A stretch of 64,000 nt of DNA from Leucobacter sp. OLIS6 (GTDB lineage Bacteria > Actinomycetota > Actinomycetes > Actinomycetales > Microbacteriaceae): NCBI RefSeq assembly GCF_002752355.1, contig NZ_MRAV01000001.1, positions 62,001 through 126,000 on the forward strand, given 5' to 3'. Under the pieces are notes generated by a model that saw only the letters and a program-made list of their open reading frames with translations, was not told the origin of the DNA and searched no databases. A program made the translations under genes and the position numbers. Every line of letters begins with the position of its first letter. The first letter of the stretch is position 1. Positions 1 to 8,613 of this stretch are shown here, piece after piece.

Positions 1-2
1 GG

Positions 3-1145
<1,143 letters not shown>

Positions 1146-1222
1146 GGGATCGCGGACTCCCCGGTCAATCACTGGTCAGGAGTGGTTTCCGCGGTCCGCC
1201 AGAGGGGGTTTTGGGGCTCCAA

Positions 1223-1242
1223 GTATCTCGATATCGAGATAC
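1223..1242. promoter_or_regulatory. Perfect 20-bp palindrome, operator-like
   Basis: Two 10-base arms (GTATCTCGAT and its exact reverse complement) meet without a spacer in the gdhA-NlpC/P60 intergenic region, about 80 bases upstream of a plausible -35/-10 promoter. A gapless AT-richer palindrome in GC-rich DNA is typical of a site for a homodimeric repressor. Which regulator binds it cannot be told from sequence. Confidence 0.55.
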
Positions 1243-1319
1243 TGCCGGGTGTTCGCTCCCTCGAATCCCCGCGAAATCACGCCATTCTTTCGGCGAGTTC
1301 AGTCGGATCGCAGCTCAGC

Positions 1320-1348
1320 GTGACAATTCCGTGATCTTGGGTTAGGCT
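1320..1348 (+). promoter_or_regulatory. Candidate SigA-type promoter of the NlpC/P60 gene
   Basis: GTGACA (1320-1325) is separated by 17 bases from TAGGCT (1343-1348), a good match to actinobacterial housekeeping promoters. Transcription would start near 1355, giving a leader of about 60 nt before the GTG at 1416. Confidence 0.55.
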
Positions 1349-1415
1349 GGTCGAGATTTTGGTCCAGACGGGCCGTACCTCGCAAGAGAACGATTACGTA
1401 AGGCAGACACCACTC

Positions 1416-2156
1416 GTGACTCAGCACCCCGGCTCAGCTCAGACCCCCGGCACCGACGTGGCGATCGCAGCACCCGCTGCGCGCTCCGCTCACCCGGCAC
1501 GCAGGCGCCTCGTGCGCATGCTCGGCGCAGGCGTCGTCAGCGCGGGAATGGTCAGCGTGTTCGCTCTGCCGGCGTACGCGACCGACATCCAGACCGAGGG
1601 CTACCGCGCCCCCGCCGCGATCCAGGTGAACCAGGTGCTGACCACCGCGGACGCCGAGGGCGCTCTGCAGACCGAGGCGCCGAGCACCGAGCTCGCCCCG
1701 GCCCCGAAGCCCGTCGTGCCCGTCAAGAAGGTCGACGACGCGACGACCGCGACGACCGAGTCGGGCAACACCCAGACCGAGGCCCCGAAGCTTCCCGACA
1801 TCCCCGCGGGCAAGGGCGCTGCCGGCCTCGTCGCCGCGGCTCGTGCCCAGATCGGCGTCAATCAGGACTGCACCGACCTCGTCCAGAACGCTCTCGCCGC
1901 GATCGGCATGTTCGAGCGCCGCGATCAGGGCGGCTACGACCTCGGCCCCATGGACTTCGGGCGTTTCGGCACCCAGGTCTCGCCCGACGCGGTCAAGTTC
2001 GGCGACATCATGATGCGTGGCGGCCACGTCGCCATCTACACCGGCGACGGCGTCAACCACCGCGCGGTGCACGGCGGCTTCGGCGGCAATCAGACGGTCG
2101 AGACCGACGTGGACTCGAACCCGGGCAACTACGCGGTCATCATCCGCATCCCGTAA
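1416..2156 (+). CDS. Secreted NlpC/P60-family cell wall hydrolase
   Basis: Predicted 246-residue exported protein that probably cleaves peptide cross-links in peptidoglycan. Residues 1-30 are a basic N-region, 33-52 a hydrophobic signal segment ending in ALPAYA, residues 60-130 a Glu/Thr/Pro-rich linker, and 130-246 the NlpC/P60 fold. The catalytic cysteine is C152 in QDCTDLVQ and the histidine is H204 in GGHVAIYTG. GTG at 1416 is chosen because the candidate promoter at 1320-1348 would place the transcript start near 1355; the upstream TTG at 1359 would be almost at the transcript start and has no ribosome site. The gene stands alone and ends in a strong hairpin. The family is clear; the exact substrate bond is not known. 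Confidence 0.85.
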   Translation: MTQHPGSAQTPGTDVAIAAPAARSAHPARRRLVRMLGAGVVSAGMVSVFALPAYATDIQTEGYRAPAAIQVNQVLTTADAEGALQTEAPSTELAPAPKPVVPVKKVDDATTATTESGNTQTEAPKLPDIPAGKGAAGLVAAARAQIGVNQDCTDLVQNALAAIGMFERRDQGGYDLGPMDFGRFGTQVSPDAVKFGDIMMRGGHVAIYTGDGVNHRAVHGGFGGNQTVETDVDSNPGNYAVIIRIP

Positions 2157-2176
2157 GCGGATCCAGAACCTTCGAT

Positions 2177-2210
2177 GTGAGGGGCGCGGCCGGAAGGCTG
2201 CGCCCCTCAC
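2177..2210 (+). terminator. Hairpin terminator after the NlpC/P60 gene
   Basis: An 11-bp GC stem (arms 2177-2187 and 2200-2210) extended by four inner pairs with a GGAA tetraloop. It sits 20 bases after the stop codon. No clear U-tract follows, as is usual in actinobacteria. Confidence 0.7.
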
Positions 2211-2261
2211 GCGTATCCCGCGTCGCGTCGCAGGCGTGCAACCGGATAGCATGGAAGCTCC

Positions 2262-2334
2262 GCCTCAGTAGCTCAGTGGATAGAGCACTTCTCTCCTAAA
2301 GAAGGTGTCGGAGGTTCGATTCCTCTCTGGGGCA
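2262..2334 (+). tRNA. tRNA-Arg (anticodon CCT)
   Basis: A complete 73-nt cloverleaf. The acceptor arms GCCTCAG and CTGGGGC pair with one G-U, followed by discriminator A; the D-arm is GCTCAGTGGATAGAGC; the anticodon loop CTCCTAA presents CCT between CTTCT/AGAAG stem arms; the T-arm has GGTTCGATTCC. CCA is not encoded. It reads the rare AGG codon. Confidence 0.95.
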
Positions 2335-2358
2335 CTCGGTCGCTGCGCTCCCTCGCGC

Positions 2359-2931
2359 TCAGGCGCCCTCGCGCTCCGCGATGAGCCGCACGCGCTCCGC
2401 GAGGAACGCCTCCAGCGTCGGTGCGGTCGCGAGATCGGCTCCCGCGCGCCAGCGGACGCGCACCTCCTCGGGCTGCGCCTCACCGGAACCGCCGTCGATG
2501 GGGAGAACCCCGACGGGAGCCTCGGAGCCGAGCGCGCGCAGCCCGTCCCCGTCGAGGGGGAGAGGAACGGCGTCGAAGTTCACGGAGGATCCCGCGGCGT
2601 AGCCGCCGCGCAGTGCGGCCGCGGCGATCTCGCGGCGCTCCTCGTGCGACACCGACTGGTATCCGGGACGGCCGCGCTCTGCGGCGCGGGTCGCGGTTCC
2701 TCCCGTGAACCACTCGTTCCGATCGGCCGAGATCAGCAGCGAACCCACTCGCCAGACCTCGCCGAGGGGACGCATGGTCGGTGCGAACCGGATCAGCATG
2801 CGCCGTCGGGCCGGCACGAGTTCGGCGAGAGCCTCGGTCGGGACCGAGGCGGCGCGGAGCGCTGTGGAGGCGCGGGCGAGGGCCTGCTCGACGACGGTCC
2901 GGATCGGGTCGGAATCGTGTGCTGCAGTCAC
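2359..2931 (-). CDS. Conserved hypothetical protein (190 aa)
   Basis: I do not recognise a named family. The protein is 190 residues, soluble, without signal peptide or membrane segment. The N-terminal half is helical and Ala/Arg-rich; the middle (GEVWRVGSLLISADRNEWFTG) looks like a beta-rich fold; the C-terminus is acidic and basic mixed. GTG at 2929-2931 is chosen over an in-frame start 88 codons upstream because that extension would run through the divergent EamA gene and because TACACT lies exactly six bases before this GTG, the layout of a leaderless actinobacterial transcript. It converges on tRNA-Arg and diverges from the exporter gene. Confidence 0.65.
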   Translation of the reverse strand: MTAAHDSDPIRTVVEQALARASTALRAASVPTEALAELVPARRRMLIRFAPTMRPLGEVWRVGSLLISADRNEWFTGGTATRAAERGRPGYQSVSHEERREIAAAALRGGYAAGSSVNFDAVPLPLDGDGLRALGSEAPVGVLPIDGGSGEAQPEEVRVRWRAGADLATAPTLEAFLAERVRLIAEREGA

Positions 2932-2937
2932 GCGAGC

Positions 2938-2943
2938 AGTGTA
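2938..2943 (-). promoter_or_regulatory. -10 element, probable leaderless start
   Basis: TACACT on the minus strand ends six bases before the GTG at 2931. Confidence 0.5.
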
Positions 2944-2977
2944 TCCGTGCGAGTACGGACAGCGGGCTCTCCGGCGA

Positions 2978-2983
2978 TAGGCT
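2978..2983 (+). promoter_or_regulatory. -10 element, probable leaderless start
   Basis: TAGGCT ends six bases before the ATG at 2990; no Shine-Dalgarno sequence lies between. Confidence 0.55.
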
Positions 2984-2989
2984 GTTCCG

Positions 2990-3955
2990 ATGCCCTCCGT
3001 CACCGATGACACCGTCGCCGGCGCGCCGCTGCGCCGCACCGCCCCCGCCGCCGCGAGCGAGAACCGCCGATCCACCCTGCAGGCCGCGGGCCTGATCATC
3101 ACGGGTGCGCTCGGCGTGCAATTCTCGGCGGTACTGGCGTACGGGCTGTTCGACGAGGTGGGCGTGCTCGGCACGAGCGGCGCGCGGCTGCTCATCGCCG
3201 CGGTGCTGCTCGTGCTGATCTTCCGCCCGAAGCTGCGTGGCCGGAGCCGACGCGAGTGGGGCGGGATCGCGCTCTACGGCGTCGCGATGGCCGCGATGAA
3301 CCTGTTCCTCTACCTGGCGATCGCTCGGATCCCGCTCGGCATCGCGACCACGATCGACTTCCTGGGTCCCTGCCTCGTCGCGCTCATCGGCTCCCGCCGT
3401 CTGCGGGACGGGCTGCTGGCGCTCCTCGCGTTCATCGGCGTCGCGCTCATCGCGGGGCTCGGCGGGCCGCTCGATCCGATCGGCGTGCTGTGGGCGGCCG
3501 CGGCGGGAACCTGCTTCGGCCTCTACACGCTGCTCGCATCGCACGTCGGCAAGGAGGGCGGCGGTTTGCCCGGCATGGCGCTGTCGGTCTGCATCGGCGC
3601 GATCGTCACGCTGCCGTTCTCGCTGCCGGCGCTGCCGCACATCGCTCCGGGCTCGCTCGGCGTGCTCCTGCTGTCGGCCGTGCTCGGTACCGCGCTCGCG
3701 TTCACGGTCGACACCCTGGCGGGCAAGGTCACCTCGGCGCGGATCATCGGGGTGCTCTTCGCGTGCGATCCGCTCGTCGGAACGCTGCTCGGTGCGCTCC
3801 TGCTCGGTCAGGCGCTGACCCTGCCCGCGCTGGCCGGCATCGCGCTGGTCGTCCTCGCCGGGGCCGGGATCGTCTGGTTCTCGGGCGATCGGGAGTCCAC
3901 GCCGAAGGCGGCTCCCGCGCCCGGGCCGGTCGTGGAGCGTCCCGGAATCGAGTGA
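2990..3955 (+). CDS. EamA/RhtA-type metabolite exporter
   Basis: Inner-membrane drug/metabolite transporter superfamily protein of 321 residues. After a 30-residue polar N-tail it shows ten hydrophobic helices arranged as two EamA repeats (about 33-160 and 168-295). The tract IARIPLGIATTIDFLGP in repeat one and the matching SARIIGVLFACDPLVGTLLGALLLGQ in repeat two resemble RhtA, the threonine/homoserine exporter. The C-terminal 25 residues are polar and proline-rich. It is a single gene with its own -10 element. The fold is certain; amino acids as substrate is an inference from RhtA likeness. Confidence 0.85.
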   Translation: MPSVTDDTVAGAPLRRTAPAAASENRRSTLQAAGLIITGALGVQFSAVLAYGLFDEVGVLGTSGARLLIAAVLLVLIFRPKLRGRSRREWGGIALYGVAMAAMNLFLYLAIARIPLGIATTIDFLGPCLVALIGSRRLRDGLLALLAFIGVALIAGLGGPLDPIGVLWAAAAGTCFGLYTLLASHVGKEGGGLPGMALSVCIGAIVTLPFSLPALPHIAPGSLGVLLLSAVLGTALAFTVDTLAGKVTSARIIGVLFACDPLVGTLLGALLLGQALTLPALAGIALVVLAGAGIVWFSGDRESTPKAAPAPGPVVERPGIE

Positions 3956-3987
3956 GCCGTCTCCACTGCGCGTCCTCGTCCAGCGCC

Positions 3988-3993
3988 TAGGCT
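3988..3993 (+). promoter_or_regulatory. -10 element, probable leaderless start
   Basis: TAGGCT ends six bases before the GTG at 4000. Confidence 0.55.
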
Positions 3994-3999
3994 GGGTCC

Positions 4000-4791
4000 G
4001 TGACTGAACAGGGTGCCGCCTCGCTCGAGATCGAGCGCAAGTACGAGATGATCGGCGCATCGGCGCTGCCGGGAGCCGACGCCTGGGCCGCGGCGGGGCT
4101 GCGCGCCGGTGAGCCGCGACGGGTCGAGCTGCACGCCAGCTATTTCGACACGGACGACCGCGCGCTCGCGACCGCTCGTCTCGCGATGCGCCGCCGGGCG
4201 GGCGGGGGCGACGAGGGCTGGCACCTGAAGGAGCGCACTCCTGGGGGTGTGCACGAGCTGCACTGGCCGCTGAGCGACGAGCTCCCCGAAGGCCTGCGCG
4301 CCGAACTGCGCTCCCGAATCGGTGAGGCTGCGGATCGGGTGGCGCCCGTGGCGACCCTCGAGACGGTGCGAGTGACGGTCCGCCTGGCGGAGTCGGGCGC
4401 GGACGCGGTCGAGCTCGCCGACGACACGGTGCTCGCGACCGATCACCGTGCGGGGGTGAGCCGCCTCTGGCGCGAGTGGGAGGCGGAGGTCGCGGGCAGC
4501 GCCGACCCCTCGGTGCTCGACCGCGTGGAGCCGCTGCTGATGGCGGCCGGGGCGGTACCCTCCCCGAGCGAGGCGAAGATCGCCCGCGCGACGGGGCGCC
4601 TGATCGATCTCGCGATCGCGCACGACGGTCCGGCTCGGCTGCTCGAAGCGCTGGCGGTGATGGATGCGGCCGACCGGCTGGCCGCGTCGCTGCGGCGCGA
4701 CGGCGCTGAGGCCCTGGGCGATCCCCGGGTCGCCGAGCTCCGTGCCCGGGCTCAGCAGCTGCTGGGGATCCCGGCCGCCGCTCACGATTGA
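4000..4791 (+). CDS. CYTH domain protein (triphosphate tunnel metalloenzyme)
   Basis: A 263-residue cytosolic protein of the CYTH/TTM superfamily, enzymes that bind or hydrolyse triphosphate compounds using divalent metal inside a beta tunnel. The signature ExExK is E10, E12 and K14. Further charged strands follow as expected for the tunnel: SYFDTDDRAL, AMRRRAG, HLKER and ATGRL. Residues 205-263 form a helical tail outside the core and are not the CHAD domain, which would be longer and His-rich. Members include thiamine triphosphatases and inorganic triphosphatases; the substrate here is unknown. GTG is chosen because a -10 element sits six bases upstream. Confidence 0.85.
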   Translation: MTEQGAASLEIERKYEMIGASALPGADAWAAAGLRAGEPRRVELHASYFDTDDRALATARLAMRRRAGGGDEGWHLKERTPGGVHELHWPLSDELPEGLRAELRSRIGEAADRVAPVATLETVRVTVRLAESGADAVELADDTVLATDHRAGVSRLWREWEAEVAGSADPSVLDRVEPLLMAAGAVPSPSEAKIARATGRLIDLAIAHDGPARLLEALAVMDAADRLAASLRRDGAEALGDPRVAELRARAQQLLGIPAAAHD

Positions 4792-4795
4792 CCCG

Positions 4796-4801
4796 TAGGC
4801 T
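4796..4801 (+). promoter_or_regulatory. -10 element, probable leaderless start
   Basis: TAGGCT lies in the 16-base gap after the CYTH stop codon and ends six bases before the ATG at 4808, so the small gene may have its own promoter despite the tight spacing. Confidence 0.5.
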
Positions 4802-4807
4802 GGACGC

Positions 4808-4984
4808 ATGAGCGAAGTGAGCCCCGAAGCGCGGCGCAAGCAGATCATCGTCGGCATCGTGATGGGCGCGATCATGGGCATCGTGATCAGCGCGCTCACC
4901 CAGTTCTGGCTGTGGCTGCCCGCGGGCCTGGCGCTCGGTCTCGCGACCGGCGCGATCATGAAGCCGCCGGCCGACAAGAGCTGA
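4808..4984 (+). CDS. Small two-helix membrane protein (58 aa)
   Basis: Short gene of 58 residues. Residues 1-11 are charged (MSEVSPEARRK), then two hydrophobic segments (about 12-31 and 33-52) separated by a Trp/Pro turn (WLWLPAG), and a short basic tail (KPPADKS). It starts 16 bases after the CYTH gene and has a -10 element placed for a leaderless mRNA. Codon use is the same as its neighbours, with G/C in third positions, which supports it being real. No function is known to me. Confidence 0.7.
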   Translation: MSEVSPEARRKQIIVGIVMGAIMGIVISALTQFWLWLPAGLALGLATGAIMKPPADKS

Positions 4985-5223
4985 GCGGGGAGCCGCTGCG
5001 CGGACGCGGTGGGAGCAGAGGGGTCAACGAGAATGTCAATGCGACTGACTCGTGCGGTTCACGATGCTCATTTCTACTGATTTCGCAGGAATCTTCTCTT
5101 CTTGCAACTGGATGAGTGGCGATACCGAGGGTTTCGACACTGAAAACGCGCAAGCAGGGATGCGGTTCCGCGGAGAGTGTGCGAGGATCTCAGCAGACCT
5201 CATCGAAGGCGAGCCGAGGAATC

Positions 5224-6645
5224 ATGGAACCCACCATTTTCGAGAAGAACCGTCCGGCCGCAGCGATCATCGACGCATCGCTCGCGGATACGAAGCTTGA
5301 GTGCTTCTGGATCGACGACATCGCGGCCACCGCCGCACGATACCCCTCGCTCGGGGGTGATGTGCGCGCCGACGATGCGGTCGTCGGCGGCGGGTTCGCG
5401 GGACTCTGGACCGCGATCAAGCTGAAGACCGAGCACCCGGAACGCCGCGTGATCCTGCTCGAAGGGAAGCGCGTCGGCTGGGCGGCGTCCGGCCGCAACG
5501 GCGGATTCTGTGAGGCGAGCATCACGCACGGCGAGCCCAACGCCGAGGCGCGCTGGCCCGACGAGGTCGGCACGCTCCGCCGCCTCGGCTACGAGAATCT
5601 CGACGCGATCGAGCGCTTCATCGCCGAGAACGACCTCGATGCGGAGTTCGAGCGCACCGGCCAGCTGGCCGTGGCCAACAACGACTACCAGGTCGAGTGG
5701 CTCGGCGAGAGCGACGACCCCGAGGTCGTGACCCTCGATGCCGAGCAGGTGCGCGCCCGCATCAACTCGCCGACCTTCCTCGGCGGCGATTTCTCGCCGC
5801 GCGAGAACGCGAACCTGCACCCCGCGAAGCTCGCGATGGAGCTCGCGCGGCACGCGAGCGCCATCGGTGTCGAGATCCACGAGGACACCCGGGTCGACGA
5901 CCTCGCCGGCAGCGCCGAGGATCCGATCCGGCTCACCACTTCGCACGGCACCGTCACCGCGGACCGCGTGGCGCTCTGCACCAACGTGTTCCCGTCGCTG
6001 CTGAAGCGCTACCGCTTCCACACGATCCCCGTCTACGACTACGTGCTGATGACGGAGCCCCTGACCGACGAGCAGCTCGCCTCCATCGGCTGGGAGGGAC
6101 GTGAGGGCCTCGCCGACATGGCGAACCAGTTCCACTACTCGCGGCTCACGAAGGACAACCGGATCCTCTGGGGCGGCTACGACGCGGTGTACCACACGGG
6201 TGGCCGCATCCGCCAGAAGTACGAGGACCGGATGGAGAGCCACCGCAAGCTGGCGAGCCACTTCTTCACCACCTTCCCGCAGCTCGCCGGGGTCAAGTTC
6301 AGCCACCGTTGGGCCGGCGTGATCGACTCCAGCACTCGCTTCTGCGCCTTCTTCGGGCAGGCGCACGGCGGCCGCGTGCAGTACGTCGCGGGCTTCACCG
6401 GTCTCGGCGTCGGCGCGACCCACTTCGCCGCCGACGTGATGGTCGACCGGTTCGAGGGGCGCACCACCGAGCGCACCGAGCTCGAGATGGTCAAGCAGAT
6501 GCCGCTGCCCTTCCCGCCCGAGCCCGCCGCAGCCATCGGCGTCAACATGTTCCGCTGGTCGTTCGACCGAGCCGACCACAACCGGGGCAAGCGCAATCTC
6601 TTCCTGAAGGTCATGGACGCCGTCGGCTTCGGCTTCGACTCCTGA
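5224..6645 (+). CDS. FAD-dependent amine/amino-acid oxidoreductase (DAO family)
   Basis: A 473-residue flavoenzyme of the D-amino-acid oxidase/PuuB group, which oxidises C-N bonds of amines or amino acids. The N-terminal FAD fold has AVVGGGFAGLW with the GxGxxG dinucleotide motif, then LLEGKRVGWAASGRNGGF, the family's FAD-binding stretch. The C-terminal part has the usual GYDAVYHTGG and YVAGFTGLGVGATHFA motifs. ATG at 5224 is preferred over an in-frame start 36 codons upstream because GAGGA lies five bases before it. The cupin gene follows after 32 bases, so the two probably form an operon. Gamma-glutamylputrescine or a related amine is a plausible substrate but only by likeness. Confidence 0.85.
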   Translation: MEPTIFEKNRPAAAIIDASLADTKLECFWIDDIAATAARYPSLGGDVRADDAVVGGGFAGLWTAIKLKTEHPERRVILLEGKRVGWAASGRNGGFCEASITHGEPNAEARWPDEVGTLRRLGYENLDAIERFIAENDLDAEFERTGQLAVANNDYQVEWLGESDDPEVVTLDAEQVRARINSPTFLGGDFSPRENANLHPAKLAMELARHASAIGVEIHEDTRVDDLAGSAEDPIRLTTSHGTVTADRVALCTNVFPSLLKRYRFHTIPVYDYVLMTEPLTDEQLASIGWEGREGLADMANQFHYSRLTKDNRILWGGYDAVYHTGGRIRQKYEDRMESHRKLASHFFTTFPQLAGVKFSHRWAGVIDSSTRFCAFFGQAHGGRVQYVAGFTGLGVGATHFAADVMVDRFEGRTTERTELEMVKQMPLPFPPEPAAAIGVNMFRWSFDRADHNRGKRNLFLKVMDAVGFGFDS

Positions 6646-6677
6646 CCGCACCGAGCGCACAGAACAGGATCACACCC

Positions 6678-7052
6678 ATGAGCGAACTGCTGCCCACGGG
6701 CGCGAACGCCGCCGTCCGAGCGACCGAGGTCGCGATCGACCTGGAGGCGGTCCCCGCTGACGACACCGTCGCGGGGACCCCGCGCCAGGGCCTCGCCGAG
6801 CTCGGCACCATCGGCGACTGCGAGGCCGGCATCTGGGAGCTGCGCGAGGGTGTCACGACCGACACCGAGGTGGATGAGCTCTTCGTGGTGCTGTCGGGCG
6901 GTGCCACCATCGAGCTGCTCGGCGGCCCCGGTATCGAGGCCGGTACGGTCTTCGAGGTGACGGCGGGCGACGTGATGCGTCTCGTCGCCGGGACCCGCAC
7001 GAAGTGGACGGTGCCCGACCACATCCGCAAGGTCTACCTCTCGGAGCAGTAG
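6678..7052 (+). CDS. Single-domain cupin (Cupin_3-like)
   Basis: A 124-residue cytosolic cupin. The beta-barrel is visible from about residue 45: GIWELREG, DELFVVLSGGATIEL, then FEVTAGDVMRLVAGTRTKWTV, which match the two cupin motifs although the first lacks the usual pair of histidines, so metal binding may be weak or absent. Such small cupins are often encoded next to FAD-dependent oxidoreductases, as here, and may handle or sense the product of the oxidase. Function is inferred from the neighbour only. Confidence 0.75.
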   Translation: MSELLPTGANAAVRATEVAIDLEAVPADDTVAGTPRQGLAELGTIGDCEAGIWELREGVTTDTEVDELFVVLSGGATIELLGGPGIEAGTVFEVTAGDVMRLVAGTRTKWTVPDHIRKVYLSEQ

Positions 7053-7084
7053 CCCGGAGCTCGTCCCGCGGGCTCCGAGGCGCA

Positions 7085-7090
7085 TAAGAT
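7085..7090 (+). promoter_or_regulatory. Candidate -10 element of the uracil permease gene
   Basis: TAAGAT lies in an AT-richer island 71 bases before the start codon. No convincing -35 is seen. Confidence 0.35.
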
Positions 7091-7105
7091 GATCCCTTGG
7101 CGCGG

Positions 7106-7129
7106 CAGCGCCTCGGGGTCGAGGCGCTG
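7106..7129 (+). repeat. Leader hairpin upstream of the uracil permease gene
   Basis: Two perfect 10-base arms (7106-7115 and 7120-7129) close a GGGT loop, 32 bases before the start codon and just after a candidate -10. No U-tract follows, so it is more likely a leader structure than a simple terminator. Confidence 0.45.
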
Positions 7130-7161
7130 GACCGGCGCCCCGACAGGGAGAAGGAACCTCG

Positions 7162-8538
7162 ATGGCGCTGCCTTGGAAGCTGCACGGCGACGGACGCACG
7201 GTCGCGAACGACGCGATCGTCCTCCCGGAGGAACGACTCGGCTGGGTCAAGACGATCGGCTTCGGCGCGCAGCACGTGGTCGCCATGTTCGGCGCGACGT
7301 TCCTCGTGCCCCTGCTCACCGGGTTCAGCCCGACGGCGACGCTCTTCTTCTCGGGCCTCGGCACGCTCCTCTTCCTGCTGCTGACCGGCAACCGGCTGCC
7401 GAGCTACCTCGGCTCCTCCTTCGCGTTCATCGCGCCGGTGCTCGCGGCGACGGCGGGCGGCGGCGACCTCGCGCGGGCCTCGTTCGGGATCCTTGCCATC
7501 GGCGTGCTCATGGCCGTCATCGGCCTCATCGTCGTGCGCTTCGGCGCGGGCTGGATCAACGCCCTCATGCCGCCGGTGGTGATGGGCGCGATCGTTGCCC
7601 TCATCGGCCTCAACCTGGCGCCGGCCGTGCGCAACAACTGGAACGGCGGCGTGAACGCGCCGCCCGAGACGGTGGTCCCCTCGGCCATCGTCGCGTTCAT
7701 CACGATCGTCTCGATCCTGCTGATCACGGTGCTGTTCCGCGGCCTGGCCGGGCGTCTCGCGATCGTGCTCGGCATGGCCGTCGGTTACATCGCCGCGGCG
7801 TGCTTCGGGCTCGTCGACTTCGAGAAGATCGCGCAGGCGGACTGGCTCGGCCTGCCCGAGTTCCACGCCGTCGCGAACCCCTTCGCAGACCCCTCGCTCT
7901 GGGGCCTGCTGCCCGCCTTCCTCCCGGTCGTGCTCGTGCTGATCGCCGAGAACGTCGGGCACGTGAAGAGCGTCGGCCTCATGATCGGCCGCGACCTCGA
8001 CCCGCTCACCGGGCGGGCGCTCCTCGCCGACGGCGTCTCGACGATCCTCGCCGGCTTCGGCGGCGGCTCGGGCACCACCACCTACGGCGAGAACATCGGC
8101 GTCATGGCGGCGACCCGCGTCTATTCGACCGCGGCCTACTGGGTCGCGGGCATCGTGGCGATCCTGCTCGGCTTCTCGCCGAAGGTCGGCGCGGTGATCT
8201 TCTCGGTGCCGAACGGCGTGCTCGGCGGCGTCACCGTCGCGCTCTACGGCCTGATCGGTCTCATCGGCGTCAAGATCTGGCTCGACAACAAGGTCGATTT
8301 CTCGAAGCCGATCAACCAGTTCACCGCGGCGATCCCGCTGATCGTCGGCATCGCGGACTTCACGATCAAGATCGACGCGGTCGTGTTCAACGGCATCGCG
8401 CTCGGCACGGTCTCGGCGATCCTGATCTACCACCTGATGAACGGGCTGGGACGACTGCGGGGCACCGTTGCGGCGCCCGCAGCCGCCCCGGCTCCGGCTG
8501 AGAGCGGCGCGGACGCGAGTTCGGTCACGGATCGATAA
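7162..8538 (+). CDS. uraA: Uracil/xanthine permease (NCS2 family)
   Basis: Inner-membrane nucleobase:proton symporter of 458 residues. About 14 hydrophobic segments are visible. NCS2 marks include the N-terminal GFGAQHVVAMFGATFLVPLLTG, the acidic AENVGHVKSVG in the substrate-binding half and the GGSGTTTYGENIGVMA signature, which together are typical of uracil permeases rather than purine ones. The C-terminal 30 residues are an Ala/Pro-rich cytosolic tail. GGGAGAAGGAA lies just upstream of the ATG. It is a single gene with a hairpin-bearing leader. Confidence 0.9.
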   Translation: MALPWKLHGDGRTVANDAIVLPEERLGWVKTIGFGAQHVVAMFGATFLVPLLTGFSPTATLFFSGLGTLLFLLLTGNRLPSYLGSSFAFIAPVLAATAGGGDLARASFGILAIGVLMAVIGLIVVRFGAGWINALMPPVVMGAIVALIGLNLAPAVRNNWNGGVNAPPETVVPSAIVAFITIVSILLITVLFRGLAGRLAIVLGMAVGYIAAACFGLVDFEKIAQADWLGLPEFHAVANPFADPSLWGLLPAFLPVVLVLIAENVGHVKSVGLMIGRDLDPLTGRALLADGVSTILAGFGGGSGTTTYGENIGVMAATRVYSTAAYWVAGIVAILLGFSPKVGAVIFSVPNGVLGGVTVALYGLIGLIGVKIWLDNKVDFSKPINQFTAAIPLIVGIADFTIKIDAVVFNGIALGTVSAILIYHLMNGLGRLRGTVAAPAAAPAPAESGADASSVTDR

Positions 8539-8601
8539 CCCGCTGCGCGGGAACTTGCGCAAAACTCCGCGGATCCTCCGGGGATTTTCGGCTCCGCGCC
8601 T

Positions 8602-8607
8602 TAGTGT
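8602..8607 (+). promoter_or_regulatory. -10 element, probable leaderless start
   Basis: TAGTGT ends six bases before the GTG at 8614, which supports that start for the large helicase-like gene. Confidence 0.45.
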
Positions 8608-8613
8608 GGCGAT

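Noticed and set aside
1355..1415. Possible ydaO-type (cyclic di-AMP) riboswitch ahead of the NlpC/P60 gene
   Set aside because: Such riboswitches often precede wall hydrolase genes in actinobacteria, but the leader here is only about 60 nt and lacks the conserved core.
1359..1415. Longer N-terminus of the NlpC/P60 protein from TTG 1359
   Set aside because: It would begin within a few bases of the predicted transcript start and has no ribosome site; GTG 1416 is more likely.
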